Source: Streptomyces lavendofoliae (GTDB lineage Bacteria; Actinomycetota; Actinomycetes; Streptomycetales; Streptomycetaceae). From it: a DNA stretch of 64,000 nucleotides. The translations under genes were made by a program, and so were the position numbers. Shown here piece by piece: positions 42,901 to 51,154 of this stretch; position 1 is the first letter of the stretch; each line of letters begins with the position of its first letter. The notes beneath the pieces were generated by a model that saw nothing but the letters and a program-made list of their open reading frames with translations, searched no databases and was not told the origin of the DNA. The stretch lies in contig NZ_BMTP01000011.1 in NCBI RefSeq assembly GCF_014649735.1, positions 205,798 through 269,797 of the forward strand. The letters run 5' to 3'.

Positions 42901-44751
42901 ATGGAAAGGGCCGAGACCACCATGACGGCAGGCACCGAACGACCTCCCGCACCGCCCCGGGCCGGTGCGCCCGCGGCACTGGCGCTCGTCCACGAGTTGT
43001 TCCGGGCACAGTGCCGACGGACACCCGACGCGGTGGCCGTGGAACACGGTGAGCGGCACCTGACCTACGACCGGCTCGACATCGCCTCGGACCGGCTCGC
43101 GCGGCGCCTGCGCAAGCTAGGAGCCCGGCCGGAACAGCGGATCGCGGTGTTCCTGGACCGGTCGCCGGAGGCGATCGTCACCATCCTGGCGGTGCTCAAG
43201 TCCGGCGCGGCATACGTTCCGATAGACCCCGGCTACCCGGCGGCCCGGATACGTCTCCTCGCCGAGGAGGGCGACTGCCGCGTGGTGGTGACCACGACCG
43301 CACTCCTCGGGCGTATCGACGTACCGTCGCTGACCCCCGTGCTGCTCGACGCCCCGACGGCTGACGACGACCGGGAGGGGGGCCCTGGTGGCGACGCGGA
43401 ACCGTCCAACCTCGCGTACGTCATCTTCACCTCCGGTTCCACCGGACGGCCCAAGGGCGTCGCCGTCCCGCACGCCGGCCTCGTCCAGCTCGCACTGGAC
43501 CAGATCCCCCGGTGGAAAGCCGGACCGGGAGCACGGATCCTGCAGTTCGCGTCGCTCAGCTTCGACGCGTCCTTCACCGAGATAGCCGTCGCCCTGCTGA
43601 GCGGAGCCACCCTGTGCCTGGCCGCCCGCGACGATCTGATGCCGGGCGCCGAACTGCAGGACACGCTGCGCCGACTGCGCATCACCGCGGTGAAGACGCC
43701 CCCGGCCGTCCTCACCGTGACCGAGGCCGACGGACTGCCCGACCTCGAGGTTGTGATCAACGGCGGCGGCGCCTGCCGGCCCGCGATCGTCGAGCGCTGG
43801 TCCGCCGGGCGGACCATGCTCAACGCGTACGGCACGACCGAGTGCTCGGTGTGCAGCACGATCACGGCCCCGCTGACACTGGGATCGCGCATCACCCTGG
43901 GCGAGCCGCTGCGGGGGACCACGCTCCACGTCCTCGACGGCGGCCGCCGGGTCGATGCCGGTGAGGTGGGGGAGCTGTACATCGGCGGCGCCGGAGTGGC
44001 CCGTGGGTACTGGCGGCAGCCGAGCCTGACCGCGGACCGGTTCGTGCCCGATCCGTACGGACCGCCGGGCGGCCGTCTGTACCGCACCGGCGACTTGGCG
44101 CGGTACACGGCCGACGGAGGGTTCGAGTACGTCGGGCGCATCGACGACCAGGTCAAGGTGCGCGGCTTCCGCATCGAGCCGGGCGAGGTCGAAGCGGCGC
44201 TGCTCACCGCGCCGTCGGTCCGCGAGGCCGTGGTGACCACGCGCCCCCACCCCGCGGGCGGTGAGGACCAGCTCGTCGCCCACGTCGTCCGCGACCGCGG
44301 CGCGACGGACCCCCTGGAACTGCGGTCGTTCCTGGCCGACCGGCTGCCCGGCCACCTCATCCCCTCGGTCTTCCTCACTCTGGACCGCATGCCGGTCACC
44401 GCGCACGGCAAGGTCGACCGCGCGGCCCTGGCCGGACCGGTGCACGAGCCGCCGCCCGCTCAGCCACCGCCGCACGGGAAACCGGCCGGCCGGCTCGACG
44501 GGCGCGAGCTCGTCACCGAGGTATGGCGGGAGCTGCTGGCCGTGGAGGAGATCGGCCCGCACGACGACTTCTTCCACCTGGGCGGGGACTCCCTCCAAGC
44601 CGCCGTCTGCGTCGCCCGGCTGCGTGAGCACCTCGGGATTCCCGTGCCGCTGCGGACTTTGTTGCGCGGCCCGACCGTGGCCGAACTCGGCGACGAGCTG
44701 GAGCGGTTGCGCAGGACGACGAACGCCGCCGCCGACAGGCACCCGGGCTAG
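42901..44751 (+). CDS. NRPS adenylation-thiolation didomain protein (first)
   Basis: 616 residues. Adenylation core motifs: A3 YVIFTSGSTGRPKGVAV (about 172-188), A5 NAYGTTE, A7 YRTGDLARY, A8 DDQVKVRGFRIEPGEVE, A10 AHGKVDR with the catalytic Lys. A carrier domain follows with DDFFHLGGDSLQ (phosphopantetheine Ser about 564). There is no condensation or thioesterase domain. By alignment to GrsA the specificity residues read D-A-T-K-I-G-A-V-C-K. D-x-T-K resembles Asp/Asn-type pockets, but I cannot match it to a known code. An alternative start is the ATG at 42922. It needs the MbtH-like partner encoded at 50577. Confidence 0.9.
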   Translation: MERAETTMTAGTERPPAPPRAGAPAALALVHELFRAQCRRTPDAVAVEHGERHLTYDRLDIASDRLARRLRKLGARPEQRIAVFLDRSPEAIVTILAVLKSGAAYVPIDPGYPAARIRLLAEEGDCRVVVTTTALLGRIDVPSLTPVLLDAPTADDDREGGPGGDAEPSNLAYVIFTSGSTGRPKGVAVPHAGLVQLALDQIPRWKAGPGARILQFASLSFDASFTEIAVALLSGATLCLAARDDLMPGAELQDTLRRLRITAVKTPPAVLTVTEADGLPDLEVVINGGGACRPAIVERWSAGRTMLNAYGTTECSVCSTITAPLTLGSRITLGEPLRGTTLHVLDGGRRVDAGEVGELYIGGAGVARGYWRQPSLTADRFVPDPYGPPGGRLYRTGDLARYTADGGFEYVGRIDDQVKVRGFRIEPGEVEAALLTAPSVREAVVTTRPHPAGGEDQLVAHVVRDRGATDPLELRSFLADRLPGHLIPSVFLTLDRMPVTAHGKVDRAALAGPVHEPPPAQPPPHGKPAGRLDGRELVTEVWRELLAVEEIGPHDDFFHLGGDSLQAAVCVARLREHLGIPVPLRTLLRGPTVAELGDELERLRRTTNAAADRHPG

Positions 44752-44759
44752 GAGGACAC

Positions 44760-46676
44760 ATGTGCGGAATATTCGGGTGCGTCGACTGGGGAACCGGGCC
44801 CGACCCCGGCGACCTGGCGCTCATGGCCGCCCAACTGCACCATCGAGGCCCCGATGAGGACGGGACCTACACCGACGCGCACGTCGCGTTCGGCTGCAAG
44901 AGGCTCAGCATCGTGGACCTCGCGGGCGGCGGGCAACCGTTCTTCAGCGAGGACGGCTCGGTGGCGGTGGTCTGCAACGGTGAGATCTTCAACCACAGGC
45001 AGCTGCGCGACGAGCTGGCGGGCCGGCACCGCTTCCGCTCGCAGTGCGACGTCGAGGTCATCGTGCACCTCTACGAAGAGCGCGGCATGGAACTCGTCCA
45101 CGCCCTGAACGGCCAGTTCGCCTTCGCGCTCCACGACCGTCGGCGCGACACCGTCTTCCTGGCACGCGACCACTTCGGGATCTGTCCGCTCTACTACCGC
45201 CCGACCGATGACGGCCTGCTCTTCGCCTCCGAGATCAAGGCCATCCACGCCGCGCGGGGCGGCCCGTCACCAGCCCTCGATCTCACCGGCCTCGATCAGG
45301 TGCTGTGCCTGCCCGCGCTCGTGCCGCCCCGGACGATGTTCGAAGGCGTGCGTTCCCTGCGTCCAGGCCACTACCTGCAGGTCACCCCCGCGGGCGCCAC
45401 CGAGCACGAGTACTGGGACCTGGAGTACCCCTCGGCCCGGGAGACGGCCGAGCGCTCCCGCTCGTCCTCCCGCGCGAGCGAGGCGGAGTACCGGGAACGG
45501 ATCCTCGCCGCACTGCGCCGCGCGGTGCGGGCGCGATTGCAGGCCGACGCGTCGATCGGGCTGTACGTCAGCGGCGGGCTGGACTCCGCCCTCGTCGCCG
45601 CCCTGGCGGCCGAGGCACACGACGGTCACGTCAGCGACGTGTTCTCGGTGGGATTCACCGACAGCGAACTGGACGAGAGCTCCTACCAGCGCGTGGTGGC
45701 CGACCGGCTCGGATACCCGCAGCACCGGGTCGAGGTGTCGGCCGACGACATCTGCCGCCACCTGGAGCGGACCGTGTGGCACTCGGAGACCCCGTTACGG
45801 GAGTCGTACAACGTGGCGTCGCTGCTGCTCGCCGCCGCCGCCCGGGAGAACGGGACCAAGGTGGTCCTGGCCGGCGAGGGCTCCGACGAATTCTTCGCCG
45901 GATACTCCGGCTACCGCTTCGACGCGCTGCGGCCCACGCCCCCGCACGACGTACCCGCCGAAGAGCGAGCCCATCGAGAGCGCCTGTGGGGCGATCCCGA
46001 CTACGGCTACGACCTCGACTTCCGGGCGCTGGACCGGATCCGCAACCAGCTCTACTCCGCCGAACTCCGCTCCGCGCTGGACGAATTCTCCTGTACGGGC
46101 CCGGCGGCGCCCCCGCTCGTGGACGGCAGCCGGCTGCGTGGGCGCCACCGCATGCACCAGCGTTCCTACCTGGACGTGAAGCTGCGGCTCACCGACCACC
46201 TGCTCGGGGACCACGGCGACCGGATGACGATGGCCAACTCGGTGGAGGGCCGCTACCCCTTCCTCGACCTGGACTTCGTACGCGTGGCCATGGAAGTGCC
46301 GCCGGATCTGAAGTTGCATGACTTCGAGGAGAAATACATCCTCAAGCGGGCGGCCCGCGGCACGGTGCCCGCCAGTGTCGCCGAGCGGGAGAAGTTCCCT
46401 TTCACCGCTCAGAGCAGCGCCCACCTGGTCCGGGCGGCACCCGAATTCACCGGCGACTGGCTCTCGCCGGAACTCATCAAGCGGCACGGCGTCTTCGACC
46501 CCGACGAGGTCGGGCGTCTCTACGACGCCTGCCGCGACCCGGGCCACCGCCCATCGACCCCGCTCCGCACGGACTGGCTCATGATCGTGCTCACTTTCAC
46601 GATCCTGTGCGAACAGCCGGCGCGTGCGGACCGGAACACCACCCCCTGCAGGACACCAGCGCGACTGGAGACATGA
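44760..46676 (+). CDS. asparagine synthetase, glutamine-hydrolysing (AsnB type)
   Basis: 638 residues. The N-terminal class II glutaminase starts MCGIFGCVDWG with the nucleophile Cys2 exposed after Met removal, and has HHRGPDEDG and the CNGEIFNH motif. The C-terminal synthetase carries the PP-loop SGGLDSALV (about 271-279) and AGEGSDEFFAGY. It should transfer ammonia from glutamine to an adenylated carboxylate, making an amide. GGAGG overlaps the previous stop, so it is coupled to the NRPS. Beta-lactam synthetases share the fold but lack Cys2, so a simple amidation (Asp-like substrate or a cluster intermediate) is the best reading. Confidence 0.92.
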   Translation: MCGIFGCVDWGTGPDPGDLALMAAQLHHRGPDEDGTYTDAHVAFGCKRLSIVDLAGGGQPFFSEDGSVAVVCNGEIFNHRQLRDELAGRHRFRSQCDVEVIVHLYEERGMELVHALNGQFAFALHDRRRDTVFLARDHFGICPLYYRPTDDGLLFASEIKAIHAARGGPSPALDLTGLDQVLCLPALVPPRTMFEGVRSLRPGHYLQVTPAGATEHEYWDLEYPSARETAERSRSSSRASEAEYRERILAALRRAVRARLQADASIGLYVSGGLDSALVAALAAEAHDGHVSDVFSVGFTDSELDESSYQRVVADRLGYPQHRVEVSADDICRHLERTVWHSETPLRESYNVASLLLAAAARENGTKVVLAGEGSDEFFAGYSGYRFDALRPTPPHDVPAEERAHRERLWGDPDYGYDLDFRALDRIRNQLYSAELRSALDEFSCTGPAAPPLVDGSRLRGRHRMHQRSYLDVKLRLTDHLLGDHGDRMTMANSVEGRYPFLDLDFVRVAMEVPPDLKLHDFEEKYILKRAARGTVPASVAEREKFPFTAQSSAHLVRAAPEFTGDWLSPELIKRHGVFDPDEVGRLYDACRDPGHRPSTPLRTDWLMIVLTFTILCEQPARADRNTTPCRTPARLET

Positions 46677-46677
46677 G

Positions 46678-48540
46678 ATGAGTTCCACTCGGACTCTGCC
46701 TGCACTGTTCGCCGAGACCCTGGCCCGGCACGCGGACCGCCCGGCTGTGAGCGACGACGCGGGCACCTGGACGTACCGACAGCTCGACGCGCAATCCCGG
46801 CGACTGGCCGCATCGCTGATCGAGCGCGGGATCCGCCCCGAAGAGCATGTGGGCATCCGGCTGCCACGGGGCAGGGACGCCATAGCCGCCCTGCTGGGTG
46901 TCGTCAGGGCCGGGGCGTCGGCGGTGCCCATCGACGCCGACTATCCGCTCGCGCGCCGGGACCTGATGGCGCGTGACAGCGGCCTCAGGGTCCTTGTCGG
47001 GCAGGCGAACGAGGCGGACACGCTGCCGCCGGGCGTCGAACTCCTCACATGGGGCGACGCCGCGCCGAGGAACGAGCGGCTGAACGCGCCGCGGGACGAT
47101 GCCGCCACGACCGAAGCGACGGGGGACGACGGCCTCCCGGCGCACGACGAGGCCTCCCTCGCAGCCCTCGGCGGTCCCTACGACGACCCGGAGGCCGCCG
47201 CCTGCGTGCTGTACACCTCCGGCTCGACCGGCGAACCCAAAGGCATCGTCTTCACCCACGGCAACATCGTGGCGCTGGCCCGCAGTGCGAGCCTGCCGAA
47301 GCTCGGCCCGGACGACAAGATCGGCCAGATCTCCAGCATCTCGTTCGACGGAATCACCCTCGAGATGTGGGCGGCCCTCGCGGCCGGCGCCGAGGTGGTG
47401 GTGCTGCCCAAGATCGACGCGCTCCTGCCGATCGACCTGCGCCGCGAACTGAAGCGCCGCCGGGTGACCATGATGCTGGTACCCGCCGCCGTGCTCAACG
47501 AGGTCACCCGGGTGGACCGGGACGCCTTCTCACCGCTCAAGTACCTGTGCGGCGGCGGCGACGTCCTCCTGCCGAAGACCTGCCGAGAACTGCTCGCCGG
47601 CGCCTTCAAGGGGACGCTGTACAACCTGTACGGGCCCAGCGAGATCACCACCGCCGCGACCGCCTGTCACGTCGACTCCGTCGCCGACGACACCCCTGCC
47701 ATCCCGATCGGCACCGCCCTCGACGGCTACGAGACCTATGTCGTCGACGAGAGGCTGAGGCCGCTGCCGGCCGGTGAGAGTGGCGAACTCCTCGTCGGCG
47801 GCGTCGGCGTGGCCCGCGGTTACCTCGGACGCCCCGATCTGACCGCGGAGCGGTTCCTGCCCAACCCCTTCGGCGCCCCGGGCAGCCGCCTCTACGCCAC
47901 CGGCGACCGGGTACGGACGAATGCCGAGGGCCAGCTGGAATTTCTCGGCCGCTTCGACACACAGGTCAAGATCCGTGGCCACCGCGTCGAACCCACCGAG
48001 GTGGAACAGGCCATCTGCCGCCATCCGGAGGTGCTGCAGGCCGCCGTCCTCGTCGACGACACATCCGGCGAACGCTCCTTGGCCGCGTTCATCGTCTCCG
48101 CGTCCGAGGACCTGACGGGCCCGGAGCTGCGCCGGTACCTGGCGGATACGGTGCCCCGGCACATGGTGCCGGGCTCGGTCTTGGTCATCGACGCCCTGCC
48201 GACAACGAGCAACGGCAAACGGGACCGGGACGCGCTGCACGCCCTGCGCGCCGCCGAGGTGCGTCGCAGGTCCGGTGCGGCGCCCCCCGAGACCAGGACC
48301 GAGCGCCGGCTGGCGGCCCTGTGGGAGCGTGTCCTCAAGGTCGAGGACGTCAGCGCCACGGACGACTTCTTCGAACTCGGCGGCCATTCCCTGCTGGCCT
48401 TCCGGGTACGGAGCGCCATCGTCAAGGAGCTCGGCACACCGGTGGAATCACACGTTCTGTTCGAGCACAGCACGCTGCGGGAGCTGGCCGAAGTGATCGA
48501 CCGGACCCCCTCGGCGAAGGAGGTTCCCGGCCATGACTGA
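46678..48540 (+). CDS. NRPS adenylation-thiolation didomain protein (second)
   Basis: 620 residues from the ATG at 46678, one base after the asnB stop. A3 VLYTSGSTGEPKGIVF (about 176), A5 YNLYGPSE, A7 YATGDRVR, A8 DTQVKIRGHRVEPTEVE, A10 SNGKRDR. The thiolation domain carries DDFFELGGHSLLAF (Ser about 568). The specificity residues, aligned by eye to GrsA, read D-G-L-L-L-G-L-T-A-K, which I cannot assign to an amino acid. It overlaps the P450 gene by 8 nt; an A-T didomain plus P450 plus MbtH is the known arrangement for beta-hydroxylating a carrier-bound amino acid. Confidence 0.9.
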   Translation: MSSTRTLPALFAETLARHADRPAVSDDAGTWTYRQLDAQSRRLAASLIERGIRPEEHVGIRLPRGRDAIAALLGVVRAGASAVPIDADYPLARRDLMARDSGLRVLVGQANEADTLPPGVELLTWGDAAPRNERLNAPRDDAATTEATGDDGLPAHDEASLAALGGPYDDPEAAACVLYTSGSTGEPKGIVFTHGNIVALARSASLPKLGPDDKIGQISSISFDGITLEMWAALAAGAEVVVLPKIDALLPIDLRRELKRRRVTMMLVPAAVLNEVTRVDRDAFSPLKYLCGGGDVLLPKTCRELLAGAFKGTLYNLYGPSEITTAATACHVDSVADDTPAIPIGTALDGYETYVVDERLRPLPAGESGELLVGGVGVARGYLGRPDLTAERFLPNPFGAPGSRLYATGDRVRTNAEGQLEFLGRFDTQVKIRGHRVEPTEVEQAICRHPEVLQAAVLVDDTSGERSLAAFIVSASEDLTGPELRRYLADTVPRHMVPGSVLVIDALPTTSNGKRDRDALHALRAAEVRRRSGAAPPETRTERRLAALWERVLKVEDVSATDDFFELGGHSLLAFRVRSAIVKELGTPVESHVLFEHSTLRELAEVIDRTPSAKEVPGHD

Positions 48541-49747
48541 AGCTCCCCGCATCGACTTGTCGGCGACCGAACTGTTCGCCGAGGGCTCCCCCTACGAGGC
48601 CTTCCGCTGGCTGCGGCACAACGACCCCGTCTACTGGAACCCCACCGAGAGCGGTGGTTTCTGGGCACTGACCAAGTACGACGACATCGCCACCGCCTAC
48701 CTGCGCCCGGACGCGTACAGCTCGTCCCGCGGCACGATGCTCGGCGGGTCCTTCCGCAGTCCGAGCGACACCTCTTCGGGCCAGATGCTCATCTCCACCG
48801 ATCCGCCCCGCCACACCCAGCTCCGGCACCAGGTCCACCAGGCCGGATTCAACCCCGCGACCATGGCCAGGACCAAGGAGTGCGTACGTGCCTGCCTGGA
48901 GGCGGCGCTGGACCGCCTCGTCGAGAACGGCGGCGGCGACATCGCCGCCGAGGTGTCACCCGCCATGCCCACCGGGGTGCTCGCCGCCACCATGGGACTG
49001 CCACCGGAACGCGCCGCCCGGCTCCAGAGGCTGACCCGTACCATGATCGGCTTCAGGGACGCCGAGTACCGCGGCGAGAACCCCAGCGACGTCACGCTGA
49101 TCAAGTCCCAGCTGGACATCTTCGAGTTCTTCGCCGAGCTCCTCGACGAACGCCGGGAGAACCCCGGCGACGACGTGGTCAGCCGTCTCCTGCGGGCCGA
49201 GATCAACGGCCGGCCGATGCACGAGTCCGAGATCCTCTACAACTGCATGAACCTCGCCGTCGGCGGCAACGAAACGACGGTGCACACGGCCACCTTCAGC
49301 GTGCTGACCTTCATCGAGCACCCGGATCAGTACGAACGGCTCCTCAAGCAGCCCGAGCTGCTCGGCAGCGCGATGGAGGAGCTGTTCCGCTGGACGGCGA
49401 CCAACACCTACGTCCAGCGCACGCTCACGCGCCCCGTGACCATTCGCGGCCGGCACATCAAGGCCGGTGACGCGGTGACGCTGTGGAACTCGTCGGCCAA
49501 CCGCGACGAGGACGTCTTCGACGACCCGGACCACTTCGACATCACCCGCACGCCCAACAAACACCTCACCTTCGGGGTGGGCCGCCACCACTGCATCGGC
49601 GCCTCCATCGCCCGCTTCGAGATGGAGGCCTTCCTCGGTGCCCTCCTCGCACGCGGCCTGCGCTTCGAACTCAACGGACCGGTGGAGAAGCTGCACTCCA
49701 ACTTCGCGTACGGCATCCGCCACCTTCCCGTCGCTCTCGTCTCCTGA
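48533..49747 (+). CDS. cytochrome P450
   Basis: 404 residues, the usual size of a soluble Streptomyces P450. I-helix VGGNETT (about 243-249), K-helix EELFR (about 281-285), haem-binding FGVGRHHCIG (about 347-356, axial Cys in HHCIG). It overlaps the second A-T gene by 8 nt, which points to coordinated synthesis and to a substrate tethered to that carrier protein, as with NovI or NikQ. No ferredoxin or reductase gene is in the cluster, so it must use general redox partners. Hydroxylation at the beta carbon is the likely reaction, by analogy. Confidence 0.93.
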   Translation: MTEAPRIDLSATELFAEGSPYEAFRWLRHNDPVYWNPTESGGFWALTKYDDIATAYLRPDAYSSSRGTMLGGSFRSPSDTSSGQMLISTDPPRHTQLRHQVHQAGFNPATMARTKECVRACLEAALDRLVENGGGDIAAEVSPAMPTGVLAATMGLPPERAARLQRLTRTMIGFRDAEYRGENPSDVTLIKSQLDIFEFFAELLDERRENPGDDVVSRLLRAEINGRPMHESEILYNCMNLAVGGNETTVHTATFSVLTFIEHPDQYERLLKQPELLGSAMEELFRWTATNTYVQRTLTRPVTIRGRHIKAGDAVTLWNSSANRDEDVFDDPDHFDITRTPNKHLTFGVGRHHCIGASIARFEMEAFLGALLARGLRFELNGPVEKLHSNFAYGIRHLPVALVS

Positions 49748-49768
49748 GCGGAACCGGAGGACACGACG

Positions 49769-50551
49769 ATGCGCAAGACCTCCGAACCCAGGTGGTTCGT
49801 CAGCAAGAGCTCCGGGGGACCGACTCGGCTGCGGCTGCTGTGCCTGCCGTACGCGGGCGGCTCCGCGTCGGTCTTCAAGGGCTGGGAACACCACCTCCCG
49901 GCCGGCACCGCGGTAATGGCCGTCCAGCTCCCCGGCCGCGCCGACCGCTGGCGGGAGGAACCGCTGACGGACCTGGAGGTCATCGCCGACACGCTGTGCG
50001 AGCTGTTCCAGGTGCACGTCGATGAACCGTTCGCGGTGTTCGGGCACAGCATGGGTGCCCTGATCGCCCTCGTCCTCGCCCGGAAGCTCAGCAGGAAGCA
50101 CGGCCGAGAACCCGTGCGGCTCTTCTTCGCCAGTTGCAACGCGCCGCTGCCCGAGAGGCCGCTGCCCGCGCTCGGGAGCCTGGACGACGCGGGCCTGCGG
50201 ACTCAGCTGTCCGCTCTCGGACTCCCCGACGAGGTGCTGGCCGACGAGGAGCTGATGGAGATCACGCTGCCACTCGTGCGAGCGGACCTCCACGTCGCCG
50301 ACGCCTACCTCGACCGGTCACCCGAGCGGCTCGACTGCCCGGTCACGGCTTTCCACGGGGCGGACGACCCCCTCGTGTCCGGCCAGGACATGGCGCAATG
50401 GGCACGCACCACCCGGGGCCCGTTCACGCTGCGATCCGTGCCGGGAGCCCACGTGTTCGACCGGCGCGGCTGGTCCCATGTGCTGAAGACGATCAACGCG
50501 GACCTGGAGACCCATATGCGCCGGGCAGCTCAGGAACAGCCACGCCCCTAG
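49769..50551 (+). CDS. type II thioesterase
   Basis: 260 residues, alpha/beta-hydrolase fold. LLCLPYAGGSASVFKGW (about 25-41) is the family start, GHSMGA (Ser about 93) the nucleophile elbow, AFHGADDPLV carries the Asp, and VPGAHVF the His. Type II enzymes remove stalled or mischarged groups from carrier proteins. In clusters with free A-T didomains they can also release the finished hydroxylated amino acid, like NikP2. With no integrated TE in either NRPS protein, the release role is plausible here. Confidence 0.92.
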   Translation: MRKTSEPRWFVSKSSGGPTRLRLLCLPYAGGSASVFKGWEHHLPAGTAVMAVQLPGRADRWREEPLTDLEVIADTLCELFQVHVDEPFAVFGHSMGALIALVLARKLSRKHGREPVRLFFASCNAPLPERPLPALGSLDDAGLRTQLSALGLPDEVLADEELMEITLPLVRADLHVADAYLDRSPERLDCPVTAFHGADDPLVSGQDMAQWARTTRGPFTLRSVPGAHVFDRRGWSHVLKTINADLETHMRRAAQEQPRP

Positions 50552-50576
50552 GCACCTGAACAGGAGAGGCACGCAA

Positions 50577-50807
50577 ATGGACAACACGTACGACGACCCG
50601 ACGCACTACGACGTCGTGGTCAACCACGAGGAGCAGTACTCGATCTGGGCCGCGGACCTGGAGACCCCGGCGGGCTGGCGGCCCGTGGGAGTCAGCGGTG
50701 ACCGCGCACAGTGCCTGGAATGGATCGGCCGGAACTGGACGGACATGCGGCCTCTCAGCCTGCGCACCCGGATGGACGCCGGCCCGGGCGGGCCGACATC
50801 ATGCTGA
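50577..50807 (+). CDS. MbtH-like protein
   Basis: 76 residues with the family signature: VVVNHEEQYSIWAADLETPA GW-type N-terminal strand region, GWRPVGVSGDRAQCLEWIG, and NWTDMRPLSLR. MbtH proteins bind the small side of adenylation domains and are needed for their folding or activity. Both A-T proteins of this cluster are candidates. The usual Pro after SIW is replaced by Ala. Its stop overlaps the start of the next gene. Confidence 0.93.
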   Translation: MDNTYDDPTHYDVVVNHEEQYSIWAADLETPAGWRPVGVSGDRAQCLEWIGRNWTDMRPLSLRTRMDAGPGGPTSC

Positions 50808-51154
50808 AACGGGTGCACGGGAGCGGGAACGACAGCCCGCAGACGCCGCCCGGAACGGGCGGCCTCACGGACGACGTGATCGACGTCATGATCCGCGCGC
50901 GTCTCACATCCATCGGCATCGACCTCCGCCAGCTCCCCGAGGGCTCCCGTCCCGACCAGGACACCGGAGCACCCGGTCAGGACACCGTGCTCGCCGAACT
51001 CCGCGTCTTCGTGAGAAAGACGATCGGAGCGCTCGCCGCCTACCGCATCCCGACCCCTGACGGCACCGACCCGGCCGACGACCACGCCCTGCGCCAGCAG
51101 ACAGCCGCGCCCCAGCTGTATCCCTCACAGGTGGCCGGAAGGACCGGACGATGA
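50801..51154 (+). CDS. orphan 117-residue protein linked to the amidase
   Basis: Starts at an ATG inside the last codons of the mbtH-like gene (ATGCTGA overlap) and ends overlapping the amidase ATG, so translation of the three genes is coupled. Helical; the segment TDDVIDVMIRARLTSIGIDL and LAELRVFVRKTIGALAAYRI suggest a small globular helical protein, with no signal peptide and no known motif. Tight coupling to a Tat-exported amidase suggests a cytoplasmic partner or chaperone for it, but that is a guess. Confidence 0.75.
   Translation: MLKRVHGSGNDSPQTPPGTGGLTDDVIDVMIRARLTSIGIDLRQLPEGSRPDQDTGAPGQDTVLAELRVFVRKTIGALAAYRIPTPDGTDPADDHALRQQTAAPQLYPSQVAGRTGR

Noticed and set aside
44760..46676. 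Beta-lactam synthetase identity for the AsnB-type protein
   Set aside because: The glutaminase Cys2 is intact, whereas beta-lactam synthetases have lost it.
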